Shown here one piece after another: positions 6,297 through 12,789 of a stretch of DNA of 14,800 bases. The DNA is from Desulfobacterales bacterium (GTDB lineage: Bacteria; Desulfobacterota; Desulfobacteria; Desulfobacterales; BuS5), in assembly GCA_020056865.1 (NCBI GenBank), contig JAGVGX010000030.1, positions 1 through 14,800 of the forward strand, in the 5' to 3' direction. Position 1 is the first letter of the stretch. Each line of letters begins with the position of its first letter. A model generated the notes under the pieces. That model did not search any database. It was not told where the DNA came from and saw nothing but the letters and a program-made list of their open reading frames with translations. Both the position numbers and the translations under genes were made by a program.

Positions 6297-7775
6297 TTAC
6301 AACGCCTTTACAACCTGTCTGAAATGAAATCCGTAAATAGCCAATGTAATGGCAATCGGGAACTTTTTGGGATATTTCAACAGGCTTAAAAAAAAGAGCT
6401 TCCAGTAATATCGTTTCCCTTTTTCCCGGATACCCAAGATCCATAAAGATTTAATAAGCGCTTTGATATCCTGAAGTGAAATTTTTGATGATTTTTTTAC
6501 AGGAAGGTTAAATTCTTTTAAAAACAGCTTCACCCGCTCGTAATATTCTTTATGGGAATATATGGTTTCCAAAACTTTTTTGTACCCTCCCACAAGGGCA
6601 TTATAGTCCATTTTTGGAATAAAATTCAATGAACCATCCATGTTGTTGCCGCTAAAGATGGACAAAAGCCGGTTTTCTTTTTTAAGCCGTTTGAAAAGAC
6701 GGGTGCCTGTGGGTGCATTTAACAATCCTACCATGGCGGTTACAATCCCGCTGTTACGGATAAAGTTAATCTGCTGTTCAAAAATATCAGCAGGATCATT
6801 GTCAAACCCAAGAATAAATCCTCCGGATACCCTGATGCCTGCCTGATGAATTTTTTTTACCGATGCTTCAAGGTTGCGTTTCCGGTTTTGCGTTTTTCCG
6901 CATTCTGCCAGGCTGGCATCGTTGGGAGTTTCAATGCCTATAAAAACGCTTTCAAAACCCGTTTTAACCATTAATTCCATGAGTTCATCATCATCTGCGA
7001 GATTGATCGATATTTCGGTGCTGAAATAAAATGGGTGGTTGTATCTTTTTGACCAGTCAATGATAGCGGGCAAAAGTTCTTTTTTTATTTTGTTTTTATT
7101 GCCGATAAAGTTATCGTCCACGATAAAAATGTGACCGCGCCACCCATTGTTATAAATTTCTTCCAGTTCACCAAGAAACTGATTTACACCTTTTGTTCTC
7201 GGCCGGTGTCCGTTTAACATGGTAATGCTGCAAAATTCACAATTAAAAGGACAGCCCCTGGAGTATTGGATGCTCATGCTGGCATATTTTTTTTGCTCCA
7301 GCAAATGCCAGTGTGGAACAGGAGAGATCGACAATTCAGGCAATGTAGAAGAAGAATAAATATGTTTTGGATTCCCTGTTTCAAGATCGTTTAAAAATAC
7401 AGGAAGTGTGATTTCCGCTTCATTAAGGATAAAGTGATCTACACCGAGAAACTCCTCGTGGTCTGTTGTCACCATGGGGCCTCCGGCGACAACGGGCGTA
7501 TCTAGTTCATTAGCGCGTCGTACTACTTTTTTAAAGGAATCTTTATGAACATTCATACCTGTTATAAACAGGTAGTCTGCCCAGAGAATATGAGCATCTG
7601 TTAATGCAGATACATTCATATCTATGAGTTTTGTCTGCCAGCTTTCCGGAAGCATGGCAGCAACGGTTAATAACCCCAGCGGTGGTTCTGAAGATTTTTT
7701 TGCTATGAATTTAATCGCATTTCTAAACGCCCAGAACGTTGAGGGTGTTTCCGGTGAAACCAGTAAAATCTTCAT
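6297..7775 (-). CDS. B12-binding radical SAM protein (DUF4070 type)
   Basis: The N-terminal half (about 1-145) is a cobalamin-binding Rossmann-like domain. The radical SAM core carries the iron-sulfur motif C175-x3-C179-x2-C182 (RGCPFNCEFC). A C-terminal helical region ends the 492-residue protein. The opening (KILLVSPETPSTFWAFRNAIKF) is that of the B12 radical SAM/DUF4070 family, which includes methylases acting on unactivated carbons such as the hopanoid methylase HpnP; substrate here is unknown. Start: the frame extends to an ATG at 7799, but GGAG (7782-7785) lies 6 bases before the ATG at 7775 and the protein then begins as the family does. It is divergent from the two-component system, a hint, not proof, of regulation by it. 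Confidence 0.85.
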   Translation of the reverse strand: MKILLVSPETPSTFWAFRNAIKFIAKKSSEPPLGLLTVAAMLPESWQTKLIDMNVSALTDAHILWADYLFITGMNVHKDSFKKVVRRANELDTPVVAGGPMVTTDHEEFLGVDHFILNEAEITLPVFLNDLETGNPKHIYSSSTLPELSISPVPHWHLLEQKKYASMSIQYSRGCPFNCEFCSITMLNGHRPRTKGVNQFLGELEEIYNNGWRGHIFIVDDNFIGNKNKIKKELLPAIIDWSKRYNHPFYFSTEISINLADDDELMELMVKTGFESVFIGIETPNDASLAECGKTQNRKRNLEASVKKIHQAGIRVSGGFILGFDNDPADIFEQQINFIRNSGIVTAMVGLLNAPTGTRLFKRLKKENRLLSIFSGNNMDGSLNFIPKMDYNALVGGYKKVLETIYSHKEYYERVKLFLKEFNLPVKKSSKISLQDIKALIKSLWILGIREKGKRYYWKLFFLSLLKYPKKFPIAITLAIYGFHFRQVVKAL

Positions 7776-7814
7776 TTTTTTCTCCATATATTTTAGCATC
7801 CATATTTATAGCGA

Positions 7815-7842
7815 TTGTGTTTATTTTTATACGTACTATAAT
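7815..7842 (+). promoter_or_regulatory. Candidate promoter of the two-component operon
   Basis: A perfect TATAAT (7837-7842) follows TTGTGT (7815-7820, first three bases matching the -35 consensus) after 16 bases. It would give a leader of about 85 bases before the kinase start. It lies in the 157-base region shared with the divergent radical SAM gene. Confidence 0.4.
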
Positions 7843-7932
7843 ACAAATTTGAACAAATGATTGTAAAAGTAATGTAAAATATTGGAATTGAGGTGTTATC
7901 TGTTCTAAATTATCAGGGGATATGAAATCCAT

Positions 7933-8940
7933 ATGAAAAAGCCGGGTGCAATTTTTTATCATATTATTATTTTTGTTGTTGCACAGTTAACCTGGTTTTC
8001 TCTTCTTGGCCTCTGGATTTACTGGTACATTAACAATTACCTGTTTCTTAATAAGGTCGGGGATAAACTTTCTCCACAGATCATATCCGGATCTACAAAT
8101 ATATTTGCGCTGGTCAGCGGGCTTGTTCTGCTGGTTATGCTGTCACTGAGCATGTCTCTTATTTTCATTTATCTGAACAGGCAGATGAACATCACCCGGC
8201 TTTATGACAACTTTATTTCCAGTGTAACCCACGAACTCAAATCTCCGCTTTCGTCACTTCAGTTATACTTGGAAACCATGAGAAAAAGAGATCTTCCATT
8301 GGATAAGCAACATGAGTTTCAGATGCTCATGTTAAAAGATATCCATCGCCTGAATCATTTGATCAATTCAATTTTGTATATCTCTTCTTTTGAAACTGAA
8401 AAAATTGCCAAAAAAGTTTCCCATGATTACCATGTATACGATGCAGATTCCGTGATTCGTGACGTGTTAAACGAGATGCTCAGCGAGTTTGAATTTTCCA
8501 TCAAGACGGTTGACATCGAGGGCCAGATACATTGTAAATGTGTAATCGATATCAACTGGCTCAAAATTGTATTTAGAAATTTAATTAATAATGCGGTAAA
8601 ATATTCACCCAAACCGGCTGAAATAAAGATTCGGTTCAGTGTGGGAACAACATATTTTTATATTGAATTCAGTGATAAGGGAATTGGTATCGCCCCAAGA
8701 GATCAGAAAAAGATTTTTAATAAATTTCAGCGCTTAGATAACCCTGAAAGCCCTAATGTTAAAGGGACAGGGCTGGGCCTTTACTGGGCAAAAGACATTG
8801 TTGAATATCATGGCGGCAAAATATCCGTTTATAGTGAAGGGATTAATCGAGGCTCAACGTTTAAAATTGCCCTGCCTATTTATAAGACATCCAAAATACG
8901 GTATATTAATCGCCTGTTGAGATTGAGCAAAGAAAAATAA
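7933..8940 (+). CDS. Membrane sensor histidine kinase
   Basis: The 335-residue kinase autophosphorylates and passes phosphate to the response regulator encoded 20 bases downstream. Two membrane helices (about 10-33 and 56-80) are joined by only about 22 residues, so there is no sizeable periplasmic sensor domain. A HAMP domain is not apparent, and the second helix runs almost directly into the HisKA domain with phosphoacceptor H100 (SSVTHELKSPLSS). The ATPase domain has the N-box (NLINNAVKYS, about 217-226), G1 (DKGIGI, 248-253), F-box (FNKFQR) and G2 (GTGLGL, 278-283). All catalytic motifs are intact. An AGGGGA is 13 bases before the start, rather distant. The signal may be sensed within or near the membrane. 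Confidence 0.93.
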   Translation: MKKPGAIFYHIIIFVVAQLTWFSLLGLWIYWYINNYLFLNKVGDKLSPQIISGSTNIFALVSGLVLLVMLSLSMSLIFIYLNRQMNITRLYDNFISSVTHELKSPLSSLQLYLETMRKRDLPLDKQHEFQMLMLKDIHRLNHLINSILYISSFETEKIAKKVSHDYHVYDADSVIRDVLNEMLSEFEFSIKTVDIEGQIHCKCVIDINWLKIVFRNLINNAVKYSPKPAEIKIRFSVGTTYFYIEFSDKGIGIAPRDQKKIFNKFQRLDNPESPNVKGTGLGLYWAKDIVEYHGGKISVYSEGINRGSTFKIALPIYKTSKIRYINRLLRLSKEK

Positions 8941-8960
8941 ATTTATAACGAGAACATAAC

Positions 8961-9665
8961 ATGGATCAAATCAGTCGAATCTTGCTGGTAGAAGACGAGG
9001 AGAACCTGGCGATCGGGCTGGAGTTCAACCTGTCTGAAGAAGGGTATGACGTTGTATGGGCGCCCGATGGGAGGCAGGCACTTGAAGCAATAAACACGGT
9101 TGAGTTTGATTTGGTTATCCTTGATGTGATGCTTCCATATGTCAGTGGTTTTGAGGTTGCCGAAAAAATTCGTGTAAGGTATCCACAAATGCCTATTCTC
9201 ATGCTCACTGCAAGAACTGAATTAAAAGACCGGGTAAAAGGGCTTGAAGCAGGCGCAGATGATTATATCACCAAACCGTTTCACTTGGAGGAGTTGCTGT
9301 TAAGGGTCAAAGGGATGTTGAGGCGCAAGCAGTGGTATAAAGATTCAGCTCTGGCCATGCCTGTGTTCAGTTTTGGTGAAAATGAAGTCAATTTTGAAAA
9401 TTTTAACTGCAAATCAGGGGATAAAGAATATACATTAACGGCTCATGAAGCCATGCTGCTAAAATATCTTGTTGATAACCAGGGCAGGGTCGTATCCCGC
9501 AAAGAATTATTAAACAAGGTGTGGAATATAAATTCGGAGATTGAAACCCGTACCGTAGATAATTTTATTGCCCGTCTTCGTAAATACTTTGAGCCCAATC
9601 ATAAGCATCCTGTTTTTATTAAAAGCGTCAGGGGTGTTGGTTATATTTTCGACTTAAACGAATAA
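8961..9665 (+). CDS. OmpR/PhoB-family response regulator
   Basis: Partner of the kinase upstream. The receiver domain (about 5-118) has the acidic pair E11/D12, phosphoacceptor D55 (LVILDVMLP), T84 and K105 (ITKPF). The C-terminal winged-helix DNA-binding domain (about 133-232) has the RTVDNFIARLRKYFEP recognition segment and ends GVGYIFDLNE. The length of 234 residues is normal. The last 27 bases (9639-9665) belong to a 31-bp repeat whose second copy lies about 3.1 kb downstream, and the last 12 bases overlap a truncated minus-strand rubrerythrin frame. The 3' end may thus have been supplied by a recombination event, without visible damage to the protein. Confidence 0.95.
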   Translation: MDQISRILLVEDEENLAIGLEFNLSEEGYDVVWAPDGRQALEAINTVEFDLVILDVMLPYVSGFEVAEKIRVRYPQMPILMLTARTELKDRVKGLEAGADDYITKPFHLEELLLRVKGMLRRKQWYKDSALAMPVFSFGENEVNFENFNCKSGDKEYTLTAHEAMLLKYLVDNQGRVVSRKELLNKVWNINSEIETRTVDNFIARLRKYFEPNHKHPVFIKSVRGVGYIFDLNE

Positions 9666-9669
9666 TATG
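9639..9669 (+). repeat. Left copy of a 31-bp imperfect direct repeat (response regulator 3' end)
   Basis: It matches 12740-12770 at 27 of 31 positions with no gaps. Differences are at offsets 3, 13, 22 and 25. The similarity stops on both sides. This copy spans the last codons of the response regulator and four bases beyond the stop. Confidence 0.8.
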
Positions 9670-9797
9670 TCTGCCAATTGCTCATTTCCCGCATCATGGG
9701 CAGCAGAAGCGCCATACCTGTATCTGGCACAGGCATTTAATTCATTGAAAAAAGCTTTTTGCAGGTTTTTTTCTGTCCGGCTTCCTTTTAGTGTCAT
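9654..9797 (-). pseudogene. Truncated rubrerythrin N-terminus
   Basis: A 47-residue frame begins MTLKGSRTEKNLQKAF and continues through NELNACARYRYGASAAHDAG to EQLADILFV. This follows the rubrerythrin N-terminus (LKGTKTEKNLLKAF, GESQARNRYTYFAS, GYEQIADIF) including the first helix glutamate (E19 here) that serves as a metal ligand. Intact rubrerythrins run to about 190 residues with three further ligand-bearing helices and a rubredoxin-like end, all missing. A GAGG (9802-9805) lies 5 bases before the ATG, so the start signals survive. The similarity ends where the frame enters the response-regulator repeat, and the last residues are read from that repeat in reverse. I take it as a gene cut by the event that made the repeat. 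Confidence 0.75.
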
Positions 9798-10023
9798 GTT
9801 GTCCTCAATTTCATTATGGAATTATTAAATACACCAGAATAAAAAAGCTCGGGAATTCATTCTCAATGTATTTATAATCTTTAGTATTTTAGAATTTTGT
9901 TTAAAGGTTGTCTTTCCTGATTTTAAACAAGATAGTTTGATACGCCAATGGTTGATAACTGTTTTGTTAAATGTTTCTGCTTCTTTCATTTAACCGGGAT
10001 GTGATTTTGTTGTTTCCTTTATC
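9798..10023. other. Intergenic region, no gene seen
   Basis: These 226 AT-rich bases lie between the AlbA_2 regulator's 3' end and the rubrerythrin start, both on the minus strand. On the minus strand a TTGAGA/TTTATT pair around 9838-9866 could be the old rubrerythrin promoter; the match is weak. No terminator with a convincing GC stem is visible. Confidence 0.4.
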
Positions 10024-11364
10024 TCACTTTTTTATGATAAGTTCCCAATGGCCACCTTTAGCACCACCAACTCGTTTAATAATCTTTTTTTCTTTTAGAT
10101 AGTTAATATTCTTTTCTATGGCTGTAGTACTGATGCCTATTTGCTTGCTTAATTTAGCAATAGAAATTTGCTGATTAGCCTGCATCAGTTTAATAATTCC
10201 AAGTCTATTTTCACCCAACTTTTCACCCAACTTTTCACCCAACTTTTTGACAGGTGGGTTTATTTTTTGTGCAAAGAGTTCTACAAAAAAACCAGAAAAA
10301 TCACACTTGAATACTGGTTCCGGCGAATTAGAAACACGACACGCATGGATAATTTTAAAAATTCCTCTACCCCAGGCTTCAATTAAACCTGCACGAAAAA
10401 ACACATTAGCAATAACTGGATTAAAAGGTTTTGAAGGGTGCTTCTCCTTTAACTGTGATATTGTCCAAGTATCCGGCAATTGACCTTCATTCCAGAAAAT
10501 AATTTTATCGCTGTACACGCTTATCTGTATTGGATTAGCGCTGCTGTAATCCTTATGAGCAATCGAATTTAAAAGAGCTTCCCTTAAGGCTGCTTCTGGG
10601 AAAGGGTATTCTTCTATTCGGTTCAGCTTTTTATATTCAATAGTTGCTTTCTGGTACTTGGTCAGCAGTAGATCCATTGTTTTTTCGACCTGAGAAAAAA
10701 GATTTCCGTGGATCTCATCCTGAAAAAGAAGGTCATCATCAGTCTTGAAATAACCGATTTTCACATATGCCCCGGTGACGAACTTCTCTGGGTCAGAGTG
10801 AAAAAGCAAAACAGCCGCCCGTTTGAGATACTGATTGTCTGTTAAATGCAGCTTCTCAATAAGAATATCGTTTTTTTCCTCCAGGGATTCAGAGGTTAAG
10901 CGTTTGCTTTTGGCTGCTTTTTCCCGGAAGTATTCAAAAGCACGCTCATCTAAATCTTTAACAAAAACATGAGGGACAGGAACCCCGTCCCAGTGTTTGC
11001 CCTGTTTACGAAGTAAAAACTTATCCAGGGCTACACCTTTAAGCTCCTGCTTGGTACTTCCGCTACGGTAATGATATTGCCCCTTATAGCTGACGGGATA
11101 GGGATAAGGCTCGACAATGATCTCTAAAATATCCTTCCCTTTTTCAGTGATCAGATTAACATCAATTATAATCCCCAGAATATCGCGAACCTTATTCGGA
11201 ATATCTTTAAGCAGCTTGCTGGCATCAGAAATACCGGCAACGTTTCCTTTATCATCTTTGCCAATATGAAGTGTTCCTCCGTTAGCATTAGCGAAACCGC
11301 ATATCCATTTGATATACTCATCCCGCCATGATACTTTCCATTCGATGTTCTGAGACTCTTTCAT
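10024..11364 (-). CDS. AlbA_2 (Schlafen-like) domain, HATPase and winged-helix regulator
   Basis: The 446 residues begin with an AlbA_2/Schlafen AlbA_2 domain (about 5-120: ESQNIEWKVSWRDEYIKWICGF, then GTLHIGKDDKG, then YHYRSGSTKQELKG). A middle region leads to a GHKL-type ATPase domain (about 255-345) with REALLNSIAHKDY, the NEGQLP loop and GRGI. A short repeat linker follows (KLGEKLGEKLGEN, 374-386), then a winged HTH (about 388-446). This is a full-length member of the family often misnamed RecG-like putative transcriptional regulator. The biochemical role is not established; some relatives travel with defence or mobile genes. No close operon partner is present; a HEPN-like gene lies upstream on the same strand. 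A GGGAAG sits 11 bases from the start. Confidence 0.85.
   Translation of the reverse strand: MKESQNIEWKVSWRDEYIKWICGFANANGGTLHIGKDDKGNVAGISDASKLLKDIPNKVRDILGIIIDVNLITEKGKDILEIIVEPYPYPVSYKGQYHYRSGSTKQELKGVALDKFLLRKQGKHWDGVPVPHVFVKDLDERAFEYFREKAAKSKRLTSESLEEKNDILIEKLHLTDNQYLKRAAVLLFHSDPEKFVTGAYVKIGYFKTDDDLLFQDEIHGNLFSQVEKTMDLLLTKYQKATIEYKKLNRIEEYPFPEAALREALLNSIAHKDYSSANPIQISVYSDKIIFWNEGQLPDTWTISQLKEKHPSKPFNPVIANVFFRAGLIEAWGRGIFKIIHACRVSNSPEPVFKCDFSGFFVELFAQKINPPVKKLGEKLGEKLGENRLGIIKLMQANQQISIAKLSKQIGISTTAIEKNINYLKEKKIIKRVGGAKGGHWELIIKK
10208..10243 (-). repeat. 12-bp tandem repeat, three perfect copies, inside the AlbA_2 gene
   Basis: TTTTCACCCAAC on the plus strand occurs at 10208-10219, 10220-10231 and 10232-10243 without a mismatch. 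On the coding strand each unit gives four residues of the LGEK linker between the ATPase and winged-helix domains. Because the unit is a multiple of three, copy-number change would alter linker length without breaking the frame. Confidence 0.95.
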
Positions 11365-11418
11365 ATTAATCGTATCTTCCCTGTTAAAAGATTTTGCATC
11401 AACCCATGCTATACCATT

Positions 11419-11643
11419 TTATTTTTTTCTAATTTCTTTTTCAATACCCCTATCTTCGCATCCATGTCGCGTTATTAAGCCGTTCAACTTTTGCGGTGTG
11501 AAAAAAATAAGGTGATAGATTTAATACGTCCGCATGTCCCCCGTAGTCAACAATGCTCCATATCTCTTCCCCCACGAAAAAACTACTGCAAACCAATCAT
11601 CAAATAGACATCTCCTACCTTCCCCCCTTATTGTGTTTGACAT
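11419..11643 (-). pseudogene. Small frame coupled to the HEPN gene, interrupted by TAA; unknown
   Basis: The HEPN gene's stop overlaps an ATG in the form TGATG (11641-11645). The frame gives 40 residues (MSNTIRGEGRRCLFDDWFAV, then VFSWGKRYGALLTTGDMRTY), meets TAA at 11521-11523, then stays open for 33 more codons (IYHLIFFTPQKLNGLI, then TRHGCEDRGIEKEIRKK). I do not recognise the protein. It could be a real 40-residue coupled gene, a decayed 74-codon gene, or part of a non-coding repeat. The region between this and the AlbA_2 start (11365-11418) shows nothing else. Confidence 0.25.
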
Positions 11644-12422
11644 CAATCTGTGGCTTTACCGAGAATTGCTGTGAATAAACTGAAAGTTTTGACCAAGTCT
11701 ATGAGTTGATTAGATAACCAAGTACGCCTTGTCGCAGTGGTTAATTGATTTAATTGAACATTAGGGATTTCAGATCCTGCCATGATCGATTGCCAAATAA
11801 CCTCATTTGGTTGTCCATTCATGTGAATAGTAATTTGTCGAGGTATTACAACTCTATGTGATAGTATATTGCGAAGTTCCTTCCAGTCCTTAAATTCTTT
11901 TGAGCTCACTAATTTGTTCATTGATTTAGTAAGATCGGACTCAGGCCATATTTCTTTGAAACGCGTTGCAACAGTTTTCGGTTTCACACTCATAAGTTGT
12001 TTTTTTTCAAGGCCAAAATCTTTTGGTTTGTAATAAGATGCATGAGCATGTATTGCGAAAAAAAATGATTCAAGACAAGATAGACCAGTTGTAAAAAAAA
12101 TAAATAAAGCAGTCTCCTGCTGATAATAATCATCAGCGGGCGGAGCTCCGCCAGCATTATTGAAAGATGTTGTGAATACTTGATCATATTCAGCTAACGT
12201 ACGGAATCTATGGGCAACTCCTCCCAAACCCATTCCCATTAACCGGACAGGAGGCTTTCCTGCACCAATTATATCAATACAGTTTCGATATGTTTTCTCA
12301 AGATCTGATGTCGGGAAATCATCAGGAAGAACTCCCCATATGTGCCCATGATATATATTCATCGTATTCTTTACTCCATATATCTGCAACAATACTGATC
12401 CTACCGCAATTTTGTAGGTCAT
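11643..12422 (-). CDS. HEPN-like domain protein of unknown function
   Basis: A 259-residue protein with no membrane segment or signal. Residues about 100-190 include a helical stretch (TALFIFFTTGLSCLESFFFAI) and then DWKELRNILSHRVV, with the R-x4-H pair R184/H189 characteristic of HEPN nucleases and resembling Cthe_2314-type HEPN proteins. I infer a HEPN fold and possible RNase activity; family assignment is tentative. The start at 12422 has no Shine-Dalgarno. The ATG at 12362 (239 residues, MNIYHGHIWGVLPDDFP) has GGAG 11 bases before it. The upstream residues also look protein-like, so the start is open. It is flanked by two tiny frames on the same strand, which recalls HEPN toxin-antitoxin loci, but no MNT or other known antitoxin is recognisable. 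Confidence 0.6.
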   Translation of the reverse strand: MTYKIAVGSVLLQIYGVKNTMNIYHGHIWGVLPDDFPTSDLEKTYRNCIDIIGAGKPPVRLMGMGLGGVAHRFRTLAEYDQVFTTSFNNAGGAPPADDYYQQETALFIFFTTGLSCLESFFFAIHAHASYYKPKDFGLEKKQLMSVKPKTVATRFKEIWPESDLTKSMNKLVSSKEFKDWKELRNILSHRVVIPRQITIHMNGQPNEVIWQSIMAGSEIPNVQLNQLTTATRRTWLSNQLIDLVKTFSLFTAILGKATD

Positions 12423-12424
12423 AG

Positions 12425-12511
12425 TTAAGCAGATTTAGCAAGCTTTCCTAATTCTTTTTCAAAAGCTACGAGACGATCCTTAAACCATTCAGATATATTC
12501 ACTTTAGCCAT
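12425..12511 (-). CDS. Possible 28-residue ORF just upstream of the HEPN-like gene
   Basis: MAKVNISEWFKDRLVAFEKE and eight more residues form an amphipathic, coil-like peptide ending 2 bases before the HEPN ATG at 12422. The frame is also open for nine codons upstream of its ATG without a further start. It may be a coupled leader peptide, a tiny partner, or the relic of a longer N-terminal gene. The ribosome binding site is weak. Confidence 0.3.
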   Translation of the reverse strand: MAKVNISEWFKDRLVAFEKELGKLAKSA

Positions 12512-12789
12512 GTTATTCGCCCATCTTGGCGATTTGCATTATTGCCGTGCTCTCAACAGCGGCTAATTATGGAAAACTGTATACACACGAATCGAACATG
12601 AATCCATCATGCAAATATACTGAAAAGAAGGTGTAATGCCAAATGTTTTTTATCGATTTAAACCGATAATATAAGATTGACGTTGGCACAATAGTTTGAT
12701 TTAAAAGGAATTGAATAACTGAACGAGGAAAGAAAAGAAGGCTATATTTTCAACTTAAACTAAGAATATGAATACATAAAAAATATTTG
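12512..12789. other. Intergenic region containing the right repeat; no gene seen
   Basis: These 278 bases separate the minus-strand HEPN region from mntP. They contain the right copy of the 31-bp repeat and, at its left edge, a short GCCG/CGGC inverted repeat (about 12544-12563). On the plus strand the frame just before the repeat encodes EGYIFNLN and a stop, like a response regulator C-terminus. No manganese riboswitch (yybP-ykoY type) pattern was recognised. Confidence 0.5.
12740..12770 (+). repeat. Right copy of the 31-bp imperfect direct repeat
   Basis: It matches 9639-9669 at 27 of 31 positions and ends 19 bases before mntP. In the frame corresponding to the response regulator it reads GYIFNLN and a stop, against GYIFDLNE and a stop on the left. 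No receiver or wing precedes it. Confidence 0.8.

Larger units (their letters stand above)
9639..12770. mobile_element. Putative inserted island bounded by direct repeats
   Basis: About 3.1 kb between the two repeat copies carry only minus-strand candidates: a truncated rubrerythrin, an AlbA_2/ATPase regulator, a HEPN-like protein and small or interrupted ORFs. Flanking genes on both sides are plus-strand. The repeat overlaps the 3' end of a gene, as many integration sites do. No integrase, transposase or terminal inverted repeat is visible, so the element is passive, a remnant, or the product of another kind of recombination. This is inference from structure. Confidence 0.4.

Noticed and set aside
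7776..7799. Earlier start of the radical SAM protein at 7799 or 7787
   Set aside because: The GGAG at 7782-7785 serves the ATG at 7775, and it overlaps or lies after the earlier starts.
7922..7936. Four-codon leader ORF overlapping the kinase start
   Set aside because: The only Shine-Dalgarno candidate (7914-7919) is too close to its ATG to serve it; probably chance.
10208..10243. CRISPR array or other spaced repeat
   Set aside because: The 12-bp units are directly adjacent without spacers and lie in frame inside a coding region.
11468..11490. Integron attC-like core (GTTGAAC on the minus strand, GCGTTATTA nearby)
   Set aside because: The 7-base core match has no partner core or foldable attC arms at the right distance, and no integron integrase is present.
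10024..12422. Known anti-phage defence system formed by the AlbA_2 and HEPN genes
   Set aside because: The genes are about 280 bases apart, match no defence operon I can name, and lack the usual nuclease, helicase or reverse-transcriptase partners.
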